From: Aliivibrio_A sp016764915
GTDB lineage: Bacteria; Pseudomonadota; Gammaproteobacteria; Enterobacterales; Vibrionaceae
Assembly (NCBI GenBank): GCA_965224595.1
Contig: OZ245057.1
Coordinates: 1,240,001 to 1,304,000, forward strand
Reading direction: 5' to 3'
DNA length: 64,000 bases
The notes below the pieces were generated by a model, which ran no database searches, was not told the origin of the DNA, and worked only from the letters and a program-made list of their open reading frames with translations. Positions 42,084 to 49,862 of this stretch are shown piece by piece. The translations under genes and the position numbers were made by a program. Position 1 is the first letter of the stretch. Each line of letters opens with the position of its first letter.

Positions 42084-43109
42084 ATGAAATCAATTTCAGC
42101 GTCAACACACTTAAAACCATTCTCAAGAATTGCAGCTTTTTATTTAGCTATTGCTCTGATTTCGAGCCTTTTTGTTAGTGGCATTATTTCTCTATTCTTC
42201 CTAGATTATTACCAATCAACATTGGTTATGCTAACGAATTACTACCTATATGCTCTGTTGTTTATTGCTCCCCTCTTTCTTCTGATTGCTTTGAGCCTAG
42301 CTGTTATTATTACTATAAAGCAGAGTCGACAGTTTTTTAATTTAGAGTTATCTCGCGGTATAAACAAAGAGCAACTGTTTCCTGTATTTCAACCAATTGT
42401 TGATTCGAGAACAGGTGAGATCACTGGGGCTGAACTTCTGGCAAGATGGAAGCACCCAGAACTTGGTTTTGTTGAACTTGAGCAATTTATTCCGTTGATG
42501 GAAAAAAACAAACAATTAAATGGCTTAGTTTCTGATTTTTTTGATAAAGCGGCAGAGATGTTGCCAAACCAATCAAAGTTAAACTATCTCAGCATCAACA
42601 TAACACCCAGTCAAATTCGCGATACTAGTCAGTTCATCTCTTTGATTCGAATTTTAAATCAGCACAGTAAAATCGCCTCTAAAATAATGTTAGAACTTAC
42701 AGAAAGAGCCACTGATTTTGGTTACGATAAACGCTTCATTAAACGATTAAATCAACTGAAATCCATGGGTTTTCATATTGCACTTGATGACTTTGGTACC
42801 GGGCAAAACGGATTAGAGCTACTACGAAGTTTTAGGCCTGATGTCATCAAGATTGATAAAAGTTACGTAGATTTGATCGGCAAGGATCATGAGAAACTGT
42901 CAATTTTAGAGGCCATTATTGATATTGCGACTAAGATGGACATCACTATAATTGCGGAAGGTGTCGAAAATATCGAGCAGAATAACTACTTATCAAAACT
43001 TGGGGTGTTTAATATTCAGGGTTTCCACTATTTCCGACCGTTACTTGAAGATGTGTTTATCAGTCAATTGAGTCCCGCTGAAAACTACGATGGAATGTTA
43101 CTTACATAG
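42084..43109 (+). CDS. EAL-domain cyclic-di-GMP phosphodiesterase
   Basis: Membrane protein of 341 residues. Two membrane helices (about 17-38 and 45-75) anchor a cytoplasmic EAL domain with the signature as AELLARW, LSINITPSQI (Asn), MLELTER (Glu), ALDDFGTGQNGL (both Asp), DVIKIDKSYV (Lys), IAEGVEN (Glu) and IQGFHYFRP (Gln). All metal and catalytic residues I can check are kept, so c-di-GMP hydrolysis is likely. No GGDEF partner or recognised periplasmic sensor. CAGGAAGT precedes the ATG. A hexanucleotide tandem repeat begins just after the stop codon. Confidence 0.9.
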   Translation: MKSISASTHLKPFSRIAAFYLAIALISSLFVSGIISLFFLDYYQSTLVMLTNYYLYALLFIAPLFLLIALSLAVIITIKQSRQFFNLELSRGINKEQLFPVFQPIVDSRTGEITGAELLARWKHPELGFVELEQFIPLMEKNKQLNGLVSDFFDKAAEMLPNQSKLNYLSINITPSQIRDTSQFISLIRILNQHSKIASKIMLELTERATDFGYDKRFIKRLNQLKSMGFHIALDDFGTGQNGLELLRSFRPDVIKIDKSYVDLIGKDHEKLSILEAIIDIATKMDITIIAEGVENIEQNNYLSKLGVFNIQGFHYFRPLLEDVFISQLSPAENYDGMLLT

Positions 43110-43111
43110 TT

Positions 43112-43139
43112 ACAACTACAACTACAACTACAACTACAA
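43112..43139 (+). repeat. ACAACT hexanucleotide tandem repeat
   Basis: Four and a half copies of the 6-base unit ACAACT stand directly after the stop of the EAL gene. Being a multiple of three, changes of copy number would not affect the gene's reading frame, and the stop lies before it. Confidence 0.85.
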
Positions 43140-43156
43140 GGCACAAGTACAATCCA

Positions 43157-43522
43157 TCACCAGAACAGTTGTTGTGGATCATGGGTAATTTCCTCTAAAA
43201 TTGGTTTTAAATCTTTTGATTTATGCATAGGGTGATAGTTTTCCCAGACACCATGCTCGTCCAGCCATTGCAAAAACCACAACTTACTCTCTTTATCGTA
43301 GGTAACCTTAGCAAAATCTGCCCAATACTGCGGGTGTATGCTGTCAACTGCTAATGAAGCTTGTGTTAGGTATACAGAGTACTCTTCAATACGAAATTGA
43401 ATATTGGACACATTACAGGGCATATTGCAGTTTCGTTGATGACAAAACTGCGCCAATGTTTGCGTTAAGCTGAAATGTTCAAAGTCACTAAATCCAATCA
43501 CCAATTTCTCCAGTATCAACAT
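43157..43522 (-). CDS. DUF3024-like protein
   Basis: Cytoplasmic protein of 121 residues. The C-terminal half carries WADFAKVTYDKESKLWFLQW and GVWENYHP, with a Phe/Trp end (DPQQLFW), the pattern of the uncharacterised family DUF3024 (about 115 residues). The N-terminal part contains two close Cys (HQRNCNMPCNV) and an IEEYSVYL strand. No catalytic residues recognised; role unknown. It stands alone, convergent with the EAL gene. Confidence 0.6.
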   Translation of the reverse strand: MLILEKLVIGFSDFEHFSLTQTLAQFCHQRNCNMPCNVSNIQFRIEEYSVYLTQASLAVDSIHPQYWADFAKVTYDKESKLWFLQWLDEHGVWENYHPMHKSKDLKPILEEITHDPQQLFW

Positions 43523-43637
43523 ATCAAATTGATTGAATATCTTTATTTAGCATAGTTGATAATAGGAGGTTAAATGATACGTTTATGAGATAAATTTAAA
43601 AATTGGAGCAGGGTATGATTACCTACTCCAGGAGGGG

Positions 43638-44489
43638 TTACTCGACGTGTTGAATCAGTAAAGACATGTTTTCAGCAGCAAATTCATCAGAAAGAATCTT
43701 GCCACTTGTTACGAGGTCACTAATATCTGACGCACTGTAAAACTCTGAATTATAGAGCATAACAATACTTGTATCGCCAGATTTAAGGAACGTAGTTTCA
43801 CCAAACTCGGTGTAACGTGTTGCGCCGACACTGATAATGACATTAGATGGGTAATCAGCCGTTTTAATCAATTCTGCAATGTTTTCCGTTGGACCAATAT
43901 CCTTCTGGTTATTGATTCTGTCTTTTACCCAATCAAGAAACTTCTGGTGGAAGTAGTTATATTCAGTCACTGGGCTATCAAGACCATAGGCGTTGACTTT
44001 ATTATCACGGATGTGAAAACTAGCAATATGGAAACGATCGATGAAGCCGCCTTCATTTAGATCTGAAATGGCGATCTGTTGTCTAGAGATCCCTTTAGAC
44101 TTTGCTCCCCAGTTTTTCTTCTCACTGATTTTAATTGCGCTTGGTTTTCTGATAGAACAATCGTTAAATGCTGAGAAGCTTTTTGGCACGATATCAACCA
44201 CTTCACCATCTTTATAGACAAGGTTACATACGAGTGCAACTTCTGGCTCAATCTGTAAGTTATCTGCGTCGTTTGGTGGCGTAATCGCATCATATGACAA
44301 AGGGTATGTAGATAAGAAGGTGTCATTGTTGGGTACATAAATTGGAAAAATGGCTTTAGGTTGACTCTCTTCGGCTACTTCAATTTGTAAAAAATCATTG
44401 GCTTCACCCGCTTGTTCAAGGTGGCCTGCAAAGTTACCTGCAACACCGAATGCGATGGTATTGGAAAGATGGTTTTCTAGTGGAAACAT
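43638..44489 (-). CDS. DUF5718 family protein (FAH-like fold)
   Basis: Cytoplasmic protein of 283 residues. Recognised as DUF5718 from NTIAFGVAGNFAGHLEQAGEA at the N-terminus, IEPEVALVCNLVYKD, and NDCSIRKPSAIKISEKKNWG in the middle. The acidic E-x-E (IEPEVAL) and the surrounding strands resemble the metal site of fumarylacetoacetate hydrolases, so a related hydrolase or lyase activity is possible. It stands alone; the small membrane protein gene upstream may be in the same transcript. Confidence 0.75.
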   Translation of the reverse strand: MFPLENHLSNTIAFGVAGNFAGHLEQAGEANDFLQIEVAEESQPKAIFPIYVPNNDTFLSTYPLSYDAITPPNDADNLQIEPEVALVCNLVYKDGEVVDIVPKSFSAFNDCSIRKPSAIKISEKKNWGAKSKGISRQQIAISDLNEGGFIDRFHIASFHIRDNKVNAYGLDSPVTEYNYFHQKFLDWVKDRINNQKDIGPTENIAELIKTADYPSNVIISVGATRYTEFGETTFLKSGDTSIVMLYNSEFYSASDISDLVTSGKILSDEFAAENMSLLIQHVE

Positions 44490-44522
44490 AATATACCTTA
44501 GTGTTGAATGTGCAATGTGAGT

Positions 44523-44717
44523 CTATTTATCGGTTAACTCGTTAAACTTGCTTGTTAATGAATCAGTCCCATCGGAAAGGACCTCTGAAAAATCCTCTAA
44601 ACTGTCCTGAACTTCCTCCATATCGCGTAAATCTAAAATGTCTTCTATTTGATCTTGATAATTAAAACCAATATAGATTCCTGCAGTTAAGATGACTAAA
44701 AAAATGTATTTAAACAT
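44523..44717 (-). CDS. Small single-helix membrane protein, acidic
   Basis: About 64 residues: one N-terminal membrane helix (MFKYIFLVILTAGIYIGFNY) followed by an acidic, helical tail (about 24-64) rich in Asp, Glu and Leu. ATG at 44717 is chosen; the TTG 12 bases upstream is less likely. 33 bases upstream of the DUF5718 gene in the same direction. No family recognised. Function unknown. Confidence 0.55.
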   Translation of the reverse strand: MFKYIFLVILTAGIYIGFNYQDQIEDILDLRDMEEVQDSLEDFSEVLSDGTDSLTSKFNELTDK

Positions 44718-44842
44718 GGCAATTCTCAATTGGATGGTGAAAGTTTTAACTTGGAATTTTCATGACTCTGACATAGTTGTAAAAGGTGAATACTAATATT
44801 TAAAGCATCCCGTTATATCTTTATCTGTATGAGGAACGTAAA

Positions 44843-45010
44843 ATGCACAATGTTGAAATGAATGTAATTAAAAACGCGATTGAAAAGCTGTCCAGAGATG
44901 AGTTGCTTTCAATTCAATCAACCATTAGTTCCAAAATAAATCCAATCTCAACATCTCGCCATATACTAACTGAAACTGAAAAAGAGTTCATCCGCTCGGT
45001 ATTTGCTTAA
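44843..45010 (+). CDS. Small hypothetical protein, 55 residues
   Basis: Open frame starting MHNVEMNVIKNAIEKLSRDE and ending EKEFIRSVFA. GAGGAACG lies seven bases upstream of the ATG. The product is helical and charged, with no membrane segment; a second start (Met 6) is possible. Too short for a family call. The spacing, ribosome site and uninterrupted frame between a divergent membrane-protein gene and the DUF1415 gene support a real gene. Confidence 0.5.
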   Translation: MHNVEMNVIKNAIEKLSRDELLSIQSTISSKINPISTSRHILTETEKEFIRSVFA

Positions 45011-45035
45011 TCTGAGTGCGTCATGTTTAAAGTTT

Positions 45036-45067
45036 CAATATAATGCATGCCTATTACCATTATATTG
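45036..45067. promoter_or_regulatory. 10-bp perfect inverted repeat before the DUF1415 gene
   Basis: CAATATAATG and CATTATATTG are perfect inverted copies separated by 12 bases, ten bases before the start codon of the DUF1415 gene. It could be an operator or an mRNA hairpin that covers the ribosome site. No T-run follows, so it is not a terminator. Confidence 0.5.
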
Positions 45068-45077
45068 AGTGTGTTAA

Positions 45078-45620
45078 ATGAATCCTGTTGAACAGAGTGT
45101 CAGACAATGGCTTGAAGATGTCGTCATTGGACTGAACTTGTGCCCTTTTGCTGCTAAACCCAATCGCAACAAACAGATAAAAGTATTTGTAAGTGAAGCC
45201 ACAACAGAAGAAGCCTTATTGGCTGATATTCTTGTCGAGCTGACTCTTCTCGATACGACACCGCCATCTGAGTTGGAAACGACTTTAGTTGCTATCCCCA
45301 ATTTTCTGCACGATTTCTTTGATTACAACCAGTTCCTCGATTGGGTTGATGCATTACTCAAACAACAAGACTGGCAAGGTATTTATCAAATCGCCTCATT
45401 TCACCCAAATTACTGTTTCGGCGGCGCTGATGAAGATGATACCGAGAACCTAACCAATCGCTCACCCTACCCTGTAATTCATTTAATTAGGGAAGAGAGC
45501 ATGGAACGTGTACTGAAGCATTACCCGAACCCTGAAGCGATTCCTGATATTAATATTGACCGCGTTGAATCACTGTCGGATGCAGAAAAAAGGAAACTGT
45601 TCCCATATCTGTTCAGCTAA
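45078..45620 (+). CDS. DUF1415 family protein
   Basis: Cytoplasmic protein of 180 residues, recognised as DUF1415 from VRQWLEDVVIGLNLCPFAAKP at the N-terminus, LVAIPNFLHDFFDYNQFLDW, and the QIASFHPNYCFGGADEDD... NRSPYPVIHLIREESMERVL stretch (given in parts). The Cys/His pattern (LCPF, FHPNYCF) suggests metal or catalytic use, but the activity is unknown to me. Typical length for the family. It converges with the CopD-like gene; 16 bases separate the stops. Confidence 0.85.
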   Translation: MNPVEQSVRQWLEDVVIGLNLCPFAAKPNRNKQIKVFVSEATTEEALLADILVELTLLDTTPPSELETTLVAIPNFLHDFFDYNQFLDWVDALLKQQDWQGIYQIASFHPNYCFGGADEDDTENLTNRSPYPVIHLIREESMERVLKHYPNPEAIPDINIDRVESLSDAEKRKLFPYLFS

Positions 45621-45636
45621 AAACGATAGTATTCGC

Positions 45637-46125
45637 TCAATAAAACAGTGAAAACCCATGCGCACCCAGTACTGCTGACAATGTAGCTAATAGACTTAAA
45701 CTCAGTAGTACGATGTGCATGGTGTGCAGACGTTTGAATGTTGTCACACTTTCTTTTTCAGCTTGTTGGTGAAACCATTGGTGTAAAAATCGAGGTTCAA
45801 AGACAAAAAGAACCAAGCTGAAAATAATCCATATGAACGTCATTAAATGAAGCCACCAAAATTGTGGTTCTAAATAGCGACTCCAAGCTCCCATTGCATG
45901 CAACATATAGAACCCGGATAAACCGGTTAATATGATGGAAACCTTCGCTTGTAACCCAAATCGGCCTTCAAGTTGCTCAAACAGAGCCAGTTTCTCTTTT
46001 TCGCTGTCCATTTTTTTTAGTGCAGGAATAAGAACCGTGGTAACAAATGCAACACCACCAATCCACATAACGACACCAATAATATGGATGGCACGTGACA
46101 AGGGGAAAAGATCCATTTCGTTCAT
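45637..46125 (-). CDS. CopD-like integral membrane protein
   Basis: Membrane protein of 162 residues with four hydrophobic helices (about 8-30, 53-72, 84-106, 133-158). The start LFPLSRAIHIIGVVMWIGGVAF and the later RLHTMHIVLLSLSLLA place a His in helices 1 and 4, a pattern of the CopD/HemJ-like heme or copper membrane families. Whether it binds heme or copper is not shown. Convergent with the DUF1415 gene. Confidence 0.7.
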   Translation of the reverse strand: MNEMDLFPLSRAIHIIGVVMWIGGVAFVTTVLIPALKKMDSEKEKLALFEQLEGRFGLQAKVSIILTGLSGFYMLHAMGAWSRYLEPQFWWLHLMTFIWIIFSLVLFVFEPRFLHQWFHQQAEKESVTTFKRLHTMHIVLLSLSLLATLSAVLGAHGFSLFY

Positions 46126-46330
46126 ATTGACTCAATATTGTTAATAATCATCCACAAATTATAAGTTGCATTTAAGATGCATAATATGAGTTGTGTCAAT
46201 TCTGCTAAAAAATAGTAACAACAAATGCACATTTTTCCCTGATATTTTTTAAGGTTTTAATTGCGTAAATGATCTGCGGTTAATTTTTTAAACACGTCTT
46301 AACCCATATACTTCCCCTCGCGGTATTAAA

Positions 46331-46347
46331 TTGGCATAATATGCCAA
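46331..46347. promoter_or_regulatory. 17-bp perfect palindrome upstream of phnA
   Basis: TTGGCATAATATGCCAA is a perfect palindrome around a single A, 22 bases before the phnA start codon. It has the size and symmetry of a dimeric-repressor operator and overlaps where the promoter -10 region would be. The regulator is not known. Confidence 0.5.
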
Positions 46348-46369
46348 AATAATTGTCCTAGGTAATCTA

Positions 46370-46927
46370 ATGTCTATACAAACTGCACTGCTTGCTCGTT
46401 GTGAATCTAAATGTGAACTTTGTTCTACTGAGTCGTCATTAACTGCATTTCCGGTACCGCCAAAAAAAGATATTACGGTTGATAATTGCATTATGGTTTG
46501 CGACAAATGTCATGGTGAAATCGAAGAACCAACCGATTTGAACCACTGGCGCTGCCTTGGTGACAGCATGTGGAGTCAAGTACCCGGCGTTCAAGTAACG
46601 GCATGGCGTCAACTTACTCGTCTCTCTTCTGAGAGCTGGGCACAAGACATGTTAGAGATGATGTATCTTGAAGAAGAAATTTCGAACTGGGCGCAACTTG
46701 GTATGTCAGACGAAGACAAACCACGCGACGTAAACGGCGTTGAATTGAAAAAAGGTGACGACGTCACAGTGATTAAAGATCTGCCAGTTAAAGGCACCAA
46801 CCAGGTCATCAAACAAGGCACAGTCATCCGTGGTATAAGCCTTGGCGATGATCCGCGCTTAGTTTCAGGTAAAGCTAACGGTGGTCAATCTATGTATGTT
46901 ATCGCTGAATTCTGTCGCAGAAAGTAG
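46370..46927 (+). CDS. PhnA / YjdM-family zinc-ribbon protein
   Basis: Protein of 185 residues. The N-terminal PhnA zinc ribbon has CESKCELCS and MVCDKCHGEI; the middle holds a TDLNHWRCLGDSMWSQVPGVQV segment typical of the longer forms, and the C-terminal PhnA domain has DVNGVELKKGDDVTVIKDLPVKGTN given in family form, ending in GQSMYVIAEFCRRK. Despite the name, members are not shown to use phosphonates. A perfect palindrome lies upstream, a terminator downstream. Confidence 0.85.
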   Translation: MSIQTALLARCESKCELCSTESSLTAFPVPPKKDITVDNCIMVCDKCHGEIEEPTDLNHWRCLGDSMWSQVPGVQVTAWRQLTRLSSESWAQDMLEMMYLEEEISNWAQLGMSDEDKPRDVNGVELKKGDDVTVIKDLPVKGTNQVIKQGTVIRGISLGDDPRLVSGKANGGQSMYVIAEFCRRK

Positions 46928-46955
46928 TTCATGCACTGAGTATTGATGATGAACG

Positions 46956-46981
46956 AAGACGCCAATATGGCGTCTTTTTTT
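46956..46981 (+). terminator. Terminator after phnA
   Basis: AAGACGCCA and TGGCGTCTT form a 9-bp stem with a 3-base loop, followed by five T. Confidence 0.9.
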
Positions 46982-47043
46982 ACGCCATTATACTTTCAAA
47001 TTAAAGCCAAATAGTCGAATTCGACGTTATTTAACCTTTTATT

Positions 47044-47095
47044 TTGCCCCAAAATTGCCCCAAAGATGGATTTTCGAATTGTGTTTTGCCCCAAA
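47044..47095. repeat. Three TTGCCCCAAA repeats in a gene-free stretch
   Basis: TTGCCCCAAA occurs at 47044, 47055 and 47086. The stretch 46982-47263 has no credible gene. On the minus strand the repeats read as repeated WGK-containing residues; similar TTTGGGGCA strings are common near integrase ends and attachment sites of tRNA- and tmRNA-linked islands, as remembered. It may mark the left edge of the accessory region that begins here. No partner copy was seen at the right side. Confidence 0.4.
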
Positions 47096-47584
47096 AATTG
47101 AAAAAACTGTATGCATATTTGGTTTTTGTGTTTCTAATGCCTTTTATTCGCCCGAAAATATCCTTCTGAGCTCTCAATCACTAACCACACAGATATCCAT
47201 GTGATTTAAATTGAGCCTCGCTTTATCCTCTTTATGACACATTATTGCTTGAAACTTTAGACTGTGAAGGCATTTTGCGCGACAGTAGGTAAAGATTTGG
47301 CTTGTAATGAATTAAGGCTTGAAGTAATGGTTTTAGAAACTCGAGATATTGAACTGTCAAATAAAGAGATTATTGAATTTTATCAAAATGATGCTGAATT
47401 AGGTGATAAAAATGCAATGTTCAATATGGCAGTCATGTATGAACGTGGTGAAGATATTGAACAGTCATTTGATAAATCGGTTGAATACTATCAAAAGGCC
47501 GCTGAATTAGGAGATAGCAGGGCTATGACTAATCTGGCTGTAATGTATAGTCTTGGTGTAAGCGTGCAATTAAGCAGTGAGGCC

Positions 47585-49135
47585 TTATTCAGCCTCATCA
47601 ATGACCAAGTTCCACGGCATAAGATCGGTGAGATCATCTTGCGGTGATCGCATTGGCAGCACTTTGAACAAGTGCGCGAAGTAGTAATACGGATTAATAT
47701 TATTCGCTCGGCATGTCATGACCAAGCTATACAAGTTCGCACTCGCCATTGCGCCCTCAACCGAGGTTGAGAACATCCAGTTTTTACGACCCGTTGTAAA
47801 CGGGCGGATATCTCGTTCAGTTACATTATTATCGATACTGATATCACCATCTTCTAGATAAGTGAGCAACTTAGGCCATTGGTTGACCGTGTAATTAATT
47901 GCTCCGCCAAGCAGACTTTTAGGCAGCACCTTTTCTTGGCTTTCAAGCAGCCACTCGTGGAACTTATCTAATAGTGGCTTCGACTTTTGTTGACGTAGCT
48001 GTTGCCTTTCTGCCGCACTTAAACCTTTTGCTTCTTGCTCAATGCCGTACAGTTTTGCAATGAAGCTCATTGCCTTTTCGATGCGGCCTGACTTTTTCTT
48101 CGGTTGTGCCTTTTGAGCGTCGGTAAACTTACGCCTGACATGGGCTAAGCACCCAGCTTGAGTGACATTGTGTAAACCGTTATAGCCTTGATAACCGTCA
48201 GTTAGCAGATAACCAGAGTAGTCCCCTAAAAAATCTTTCACGCATTTTCCTGCTCGGCTTGGTTGATAATCATAAATCACCACAGGTTGTTTAACGAACT
48301 CACCACTGCGATATACCCACATGTAAGATTTTCTTTGCGCGGCTCGGTCTGGCTCTCGCAACACTTGAACGGTGGTTTCATCTGCGCAGATAAGCGTTTC
48401 ATCAAGTAGGTGTGTTTTCATCGCTTCAACGATGACATTCACTTTATTACCCAGCTGCACACACCAGTTCGCAAGTGTGCCTCGGCTGAGCGTAATATCA
48501 GAACGCTTTAATATCTCGACCTGGCGATAAAGCGGCAGAGCATCGACATATTTTGCGGTGACAACCGCGGCAAAGGCTTCTGGGCTGCCTATGCTTTGGG
48601 GGATCATATTTGCAGGTTTAGGGGCAGTAATGATTTTGCTGCTGGTTTGTGTTAGTTCACATTGGCGGCAAGCGTATTTAGTGCGTTCATGACGCACTAC
48701 GCTGACCTTTTGAGGCCTAATTTTAAGCTCTTCCGATACTTCAGTGCCACACTCATGCAATGGCTCATTACAACATTCACAGTAAGGCGCATTCAGAGTG
48801 TGTTGGTGCACTTCACGCTCTAGCTCTTTCGGTAGAGGCTTTCGGCCTTTTTTATGGTGTTTTGGATCTGACTTAGGCAAGGAATTTAACTGCTCAGCTT
48901 CATTGAAAGTGCCTTTGGACTCTTTTTCACTTTGTGCTGAGAAACGCTTAGATTTACTGAGATTAAGTTGCTCAATGAGCAACTGCATTTTGTTTTCTAG
49001 TTCAACCACTTCCTCTGCTTGAGTTTTAACGGTTTTCTCTAATGTCGCGATGGCCTTATCTTTAGACTGATTGTCGTCCTGAAGCTTAAGAAACATCGCT
49101 TTGAGTTGCTCTACATCATCAGGAAGTTTGGTCAT
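47585..49135 (-). CDS. tnpC: IS66 transposase TnpC, copy 2
   Basis: DDE transposase of 516 residues, intact: coiled coil at the start, zinc-finger cysteines (YCECCNEPL, CRQC), then CADETTVQV, LTDGYQGY and NNVTERDIRPF for the three acidic residues. It differs from copy 1 at four positions (Lys for Arg in the coiled coil, Leu for Lys after CRQCE, Lys for Asp in LLDKFHEWL, Asn for Asp in RANNINPY), none catalytic. The reading frame ends inside the IS, 27 bases from the left end. Confidence 0.96.
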   Translation of the reverse strand: MTKLPDDVEQLKAMFLKLQDDNQSKDKAIATLEKTVKTQAEEVVELENKMQLLIEQLNLSKSKRFSAQSEKESKGTFNEAEQLNSLPKSDPKHHKKGRKPLPKELEREVHQHTLNAPYCECCNEPLHECGTEVSEELKIRPQKVSVVRHERTKYACRQCELTQTSSKIITAPKPANMIPQSIGSPEAFAAVVTAKYVDALPLYRQVEILKRSDITLSRGTLANWCVQLGNKVNVIVEAMKTHLLDETLICADETTVQVLREPDRAAQRKSYMWVYRSGEFVKQPVVIYDYQPSRAGKCVKDFLGDYSGYLLTDGYQGYNGLHNVTQAGCLAHVRRKFTDAQKAQPKKKSGRIEKAMSFIAKLYGIEQEAKGLSAAERQQLRQQKSKPLLDKFHEWLLESQEKVLPKSLLGGAINYTVNQWPKLLTYLEDGDISIDNNVTERDIRPFTTGRKNWMFSTSVEGAMASANLYSLVMTCRANNINPYYYFAHLFKVLPMRSPQDDLTDLMPWNLVIDEAE

Positions 49136-49221
49136 TGTTAAGGCTCTTAGTTCATCAATTTCACCTAGTTTGACAGCGAAAAAGGATCGTTCAAGTCCAA
49201 TATGATGATCAACATTCTAGC

Positions 49222-49566
49222 TCACACTTCTCGTCCATATAGCGGCTGATGAGCTTGCGAGTTTTCAAGATTTAGTCCCGATAATAGTAAGTTGAGTTGT
49301 TGGGTTGATATGTGAATATGCCCTGATGCTGTAGGTTTTGGCCACTTAAAGCGGCCTTTCTCAAGCCGGCGATAATAAAGCCAAAATCCATTGGTATCCC
49401 AGAAGATTATTTTGATTTTATCTCGGCCTCGATTACAAAAAATAAACCACGCGCTACTCAATGGATCCATTTCTAGTACATCGGCCACAATAAGAGACAG
49501 GCCGTCAATCGATTTTCTCATGTCGGTAATGCCAGAAACAAGATAAACGGCACCACTTGGGATCAT
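49222..49566 (-). CDS. tnpB: IS66 accessory protein TnpB, copy 2
   Basis: 114-residue IS66 Orf2-like protein with VYLVSGITDMRKSIDGL, FIFCNRGRDKIKIIFWD and YRRLEKGRFKWP. The protein is identical to the one in copy 1, although the DNA has some silent changes. The start overlaps the tnpA stop in ATGA. Confidence 0.95.
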   Translation of the reverse strand: MIPSGAVYLVSGITDMRKSIDGLSLIVADVLEMDPLSSAWFIFCNRGRDKIKIIFWDTNGFWLYYRRLEKGRFKWPKPTASGHIHISTQQLNLLLSGLNLENSQAHQPLYGREV

Positions 49567-49862
49567 TGAAGTGCCTTAAGCCATATCTGAATTTGAATGA
49601 GTGAAAGTGATGTAGGTAGCTCTGCTCGCAGCCCATTTGGCAGGTGCACGACAACCATCTCCGCACATAAAGGTGGATGGTCATTCATTACCACTTGGTG
49701 GGCGATTTGTTCATTATCGGTTTGTCTGAGCTTTTTTAGCCAGTAGTGAAAAGTGGCGTAATTGATGTCGCGCTCTTTGCAAAAGTGCGGAATGGAAAGA
49801 TCACTTTCCTGCTGTTGAGTAACGATTGTTGTCCAGTGTTGCTGTTTTTCTGATTGAGTCAT
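49563..49862 (-). CDS. tnpA: IS66 accessory protein TnpA, copy 2
   Basis: 99-residue accessory protein with the helix-turn-helix-like segment LSIPHFCKERDINYATFHYW. Differs from copy 1 at four residues (Asp for Glu, Arg for Lys, Ile for Val, Ile for Met). CGGAGG precedes the ATG as in copy 1. Confidence 0.93.
   Translation of the reverse strand: MTQSEKQQHWTTIVTQQQESDLSIPHFCKERDINYATFHYWLKKLRQTDNEQIAHQVVMNDHPPLCAEMVVVHLPNGLRAELPTSLSLIQIQIWLKALQ

Noticed and set aside
43112..43139. ACAACT array as a phase-variation switch of the EAL gene
   Set aside because: It lies after the stop codon and a 6-base unit cannot shift the frame.
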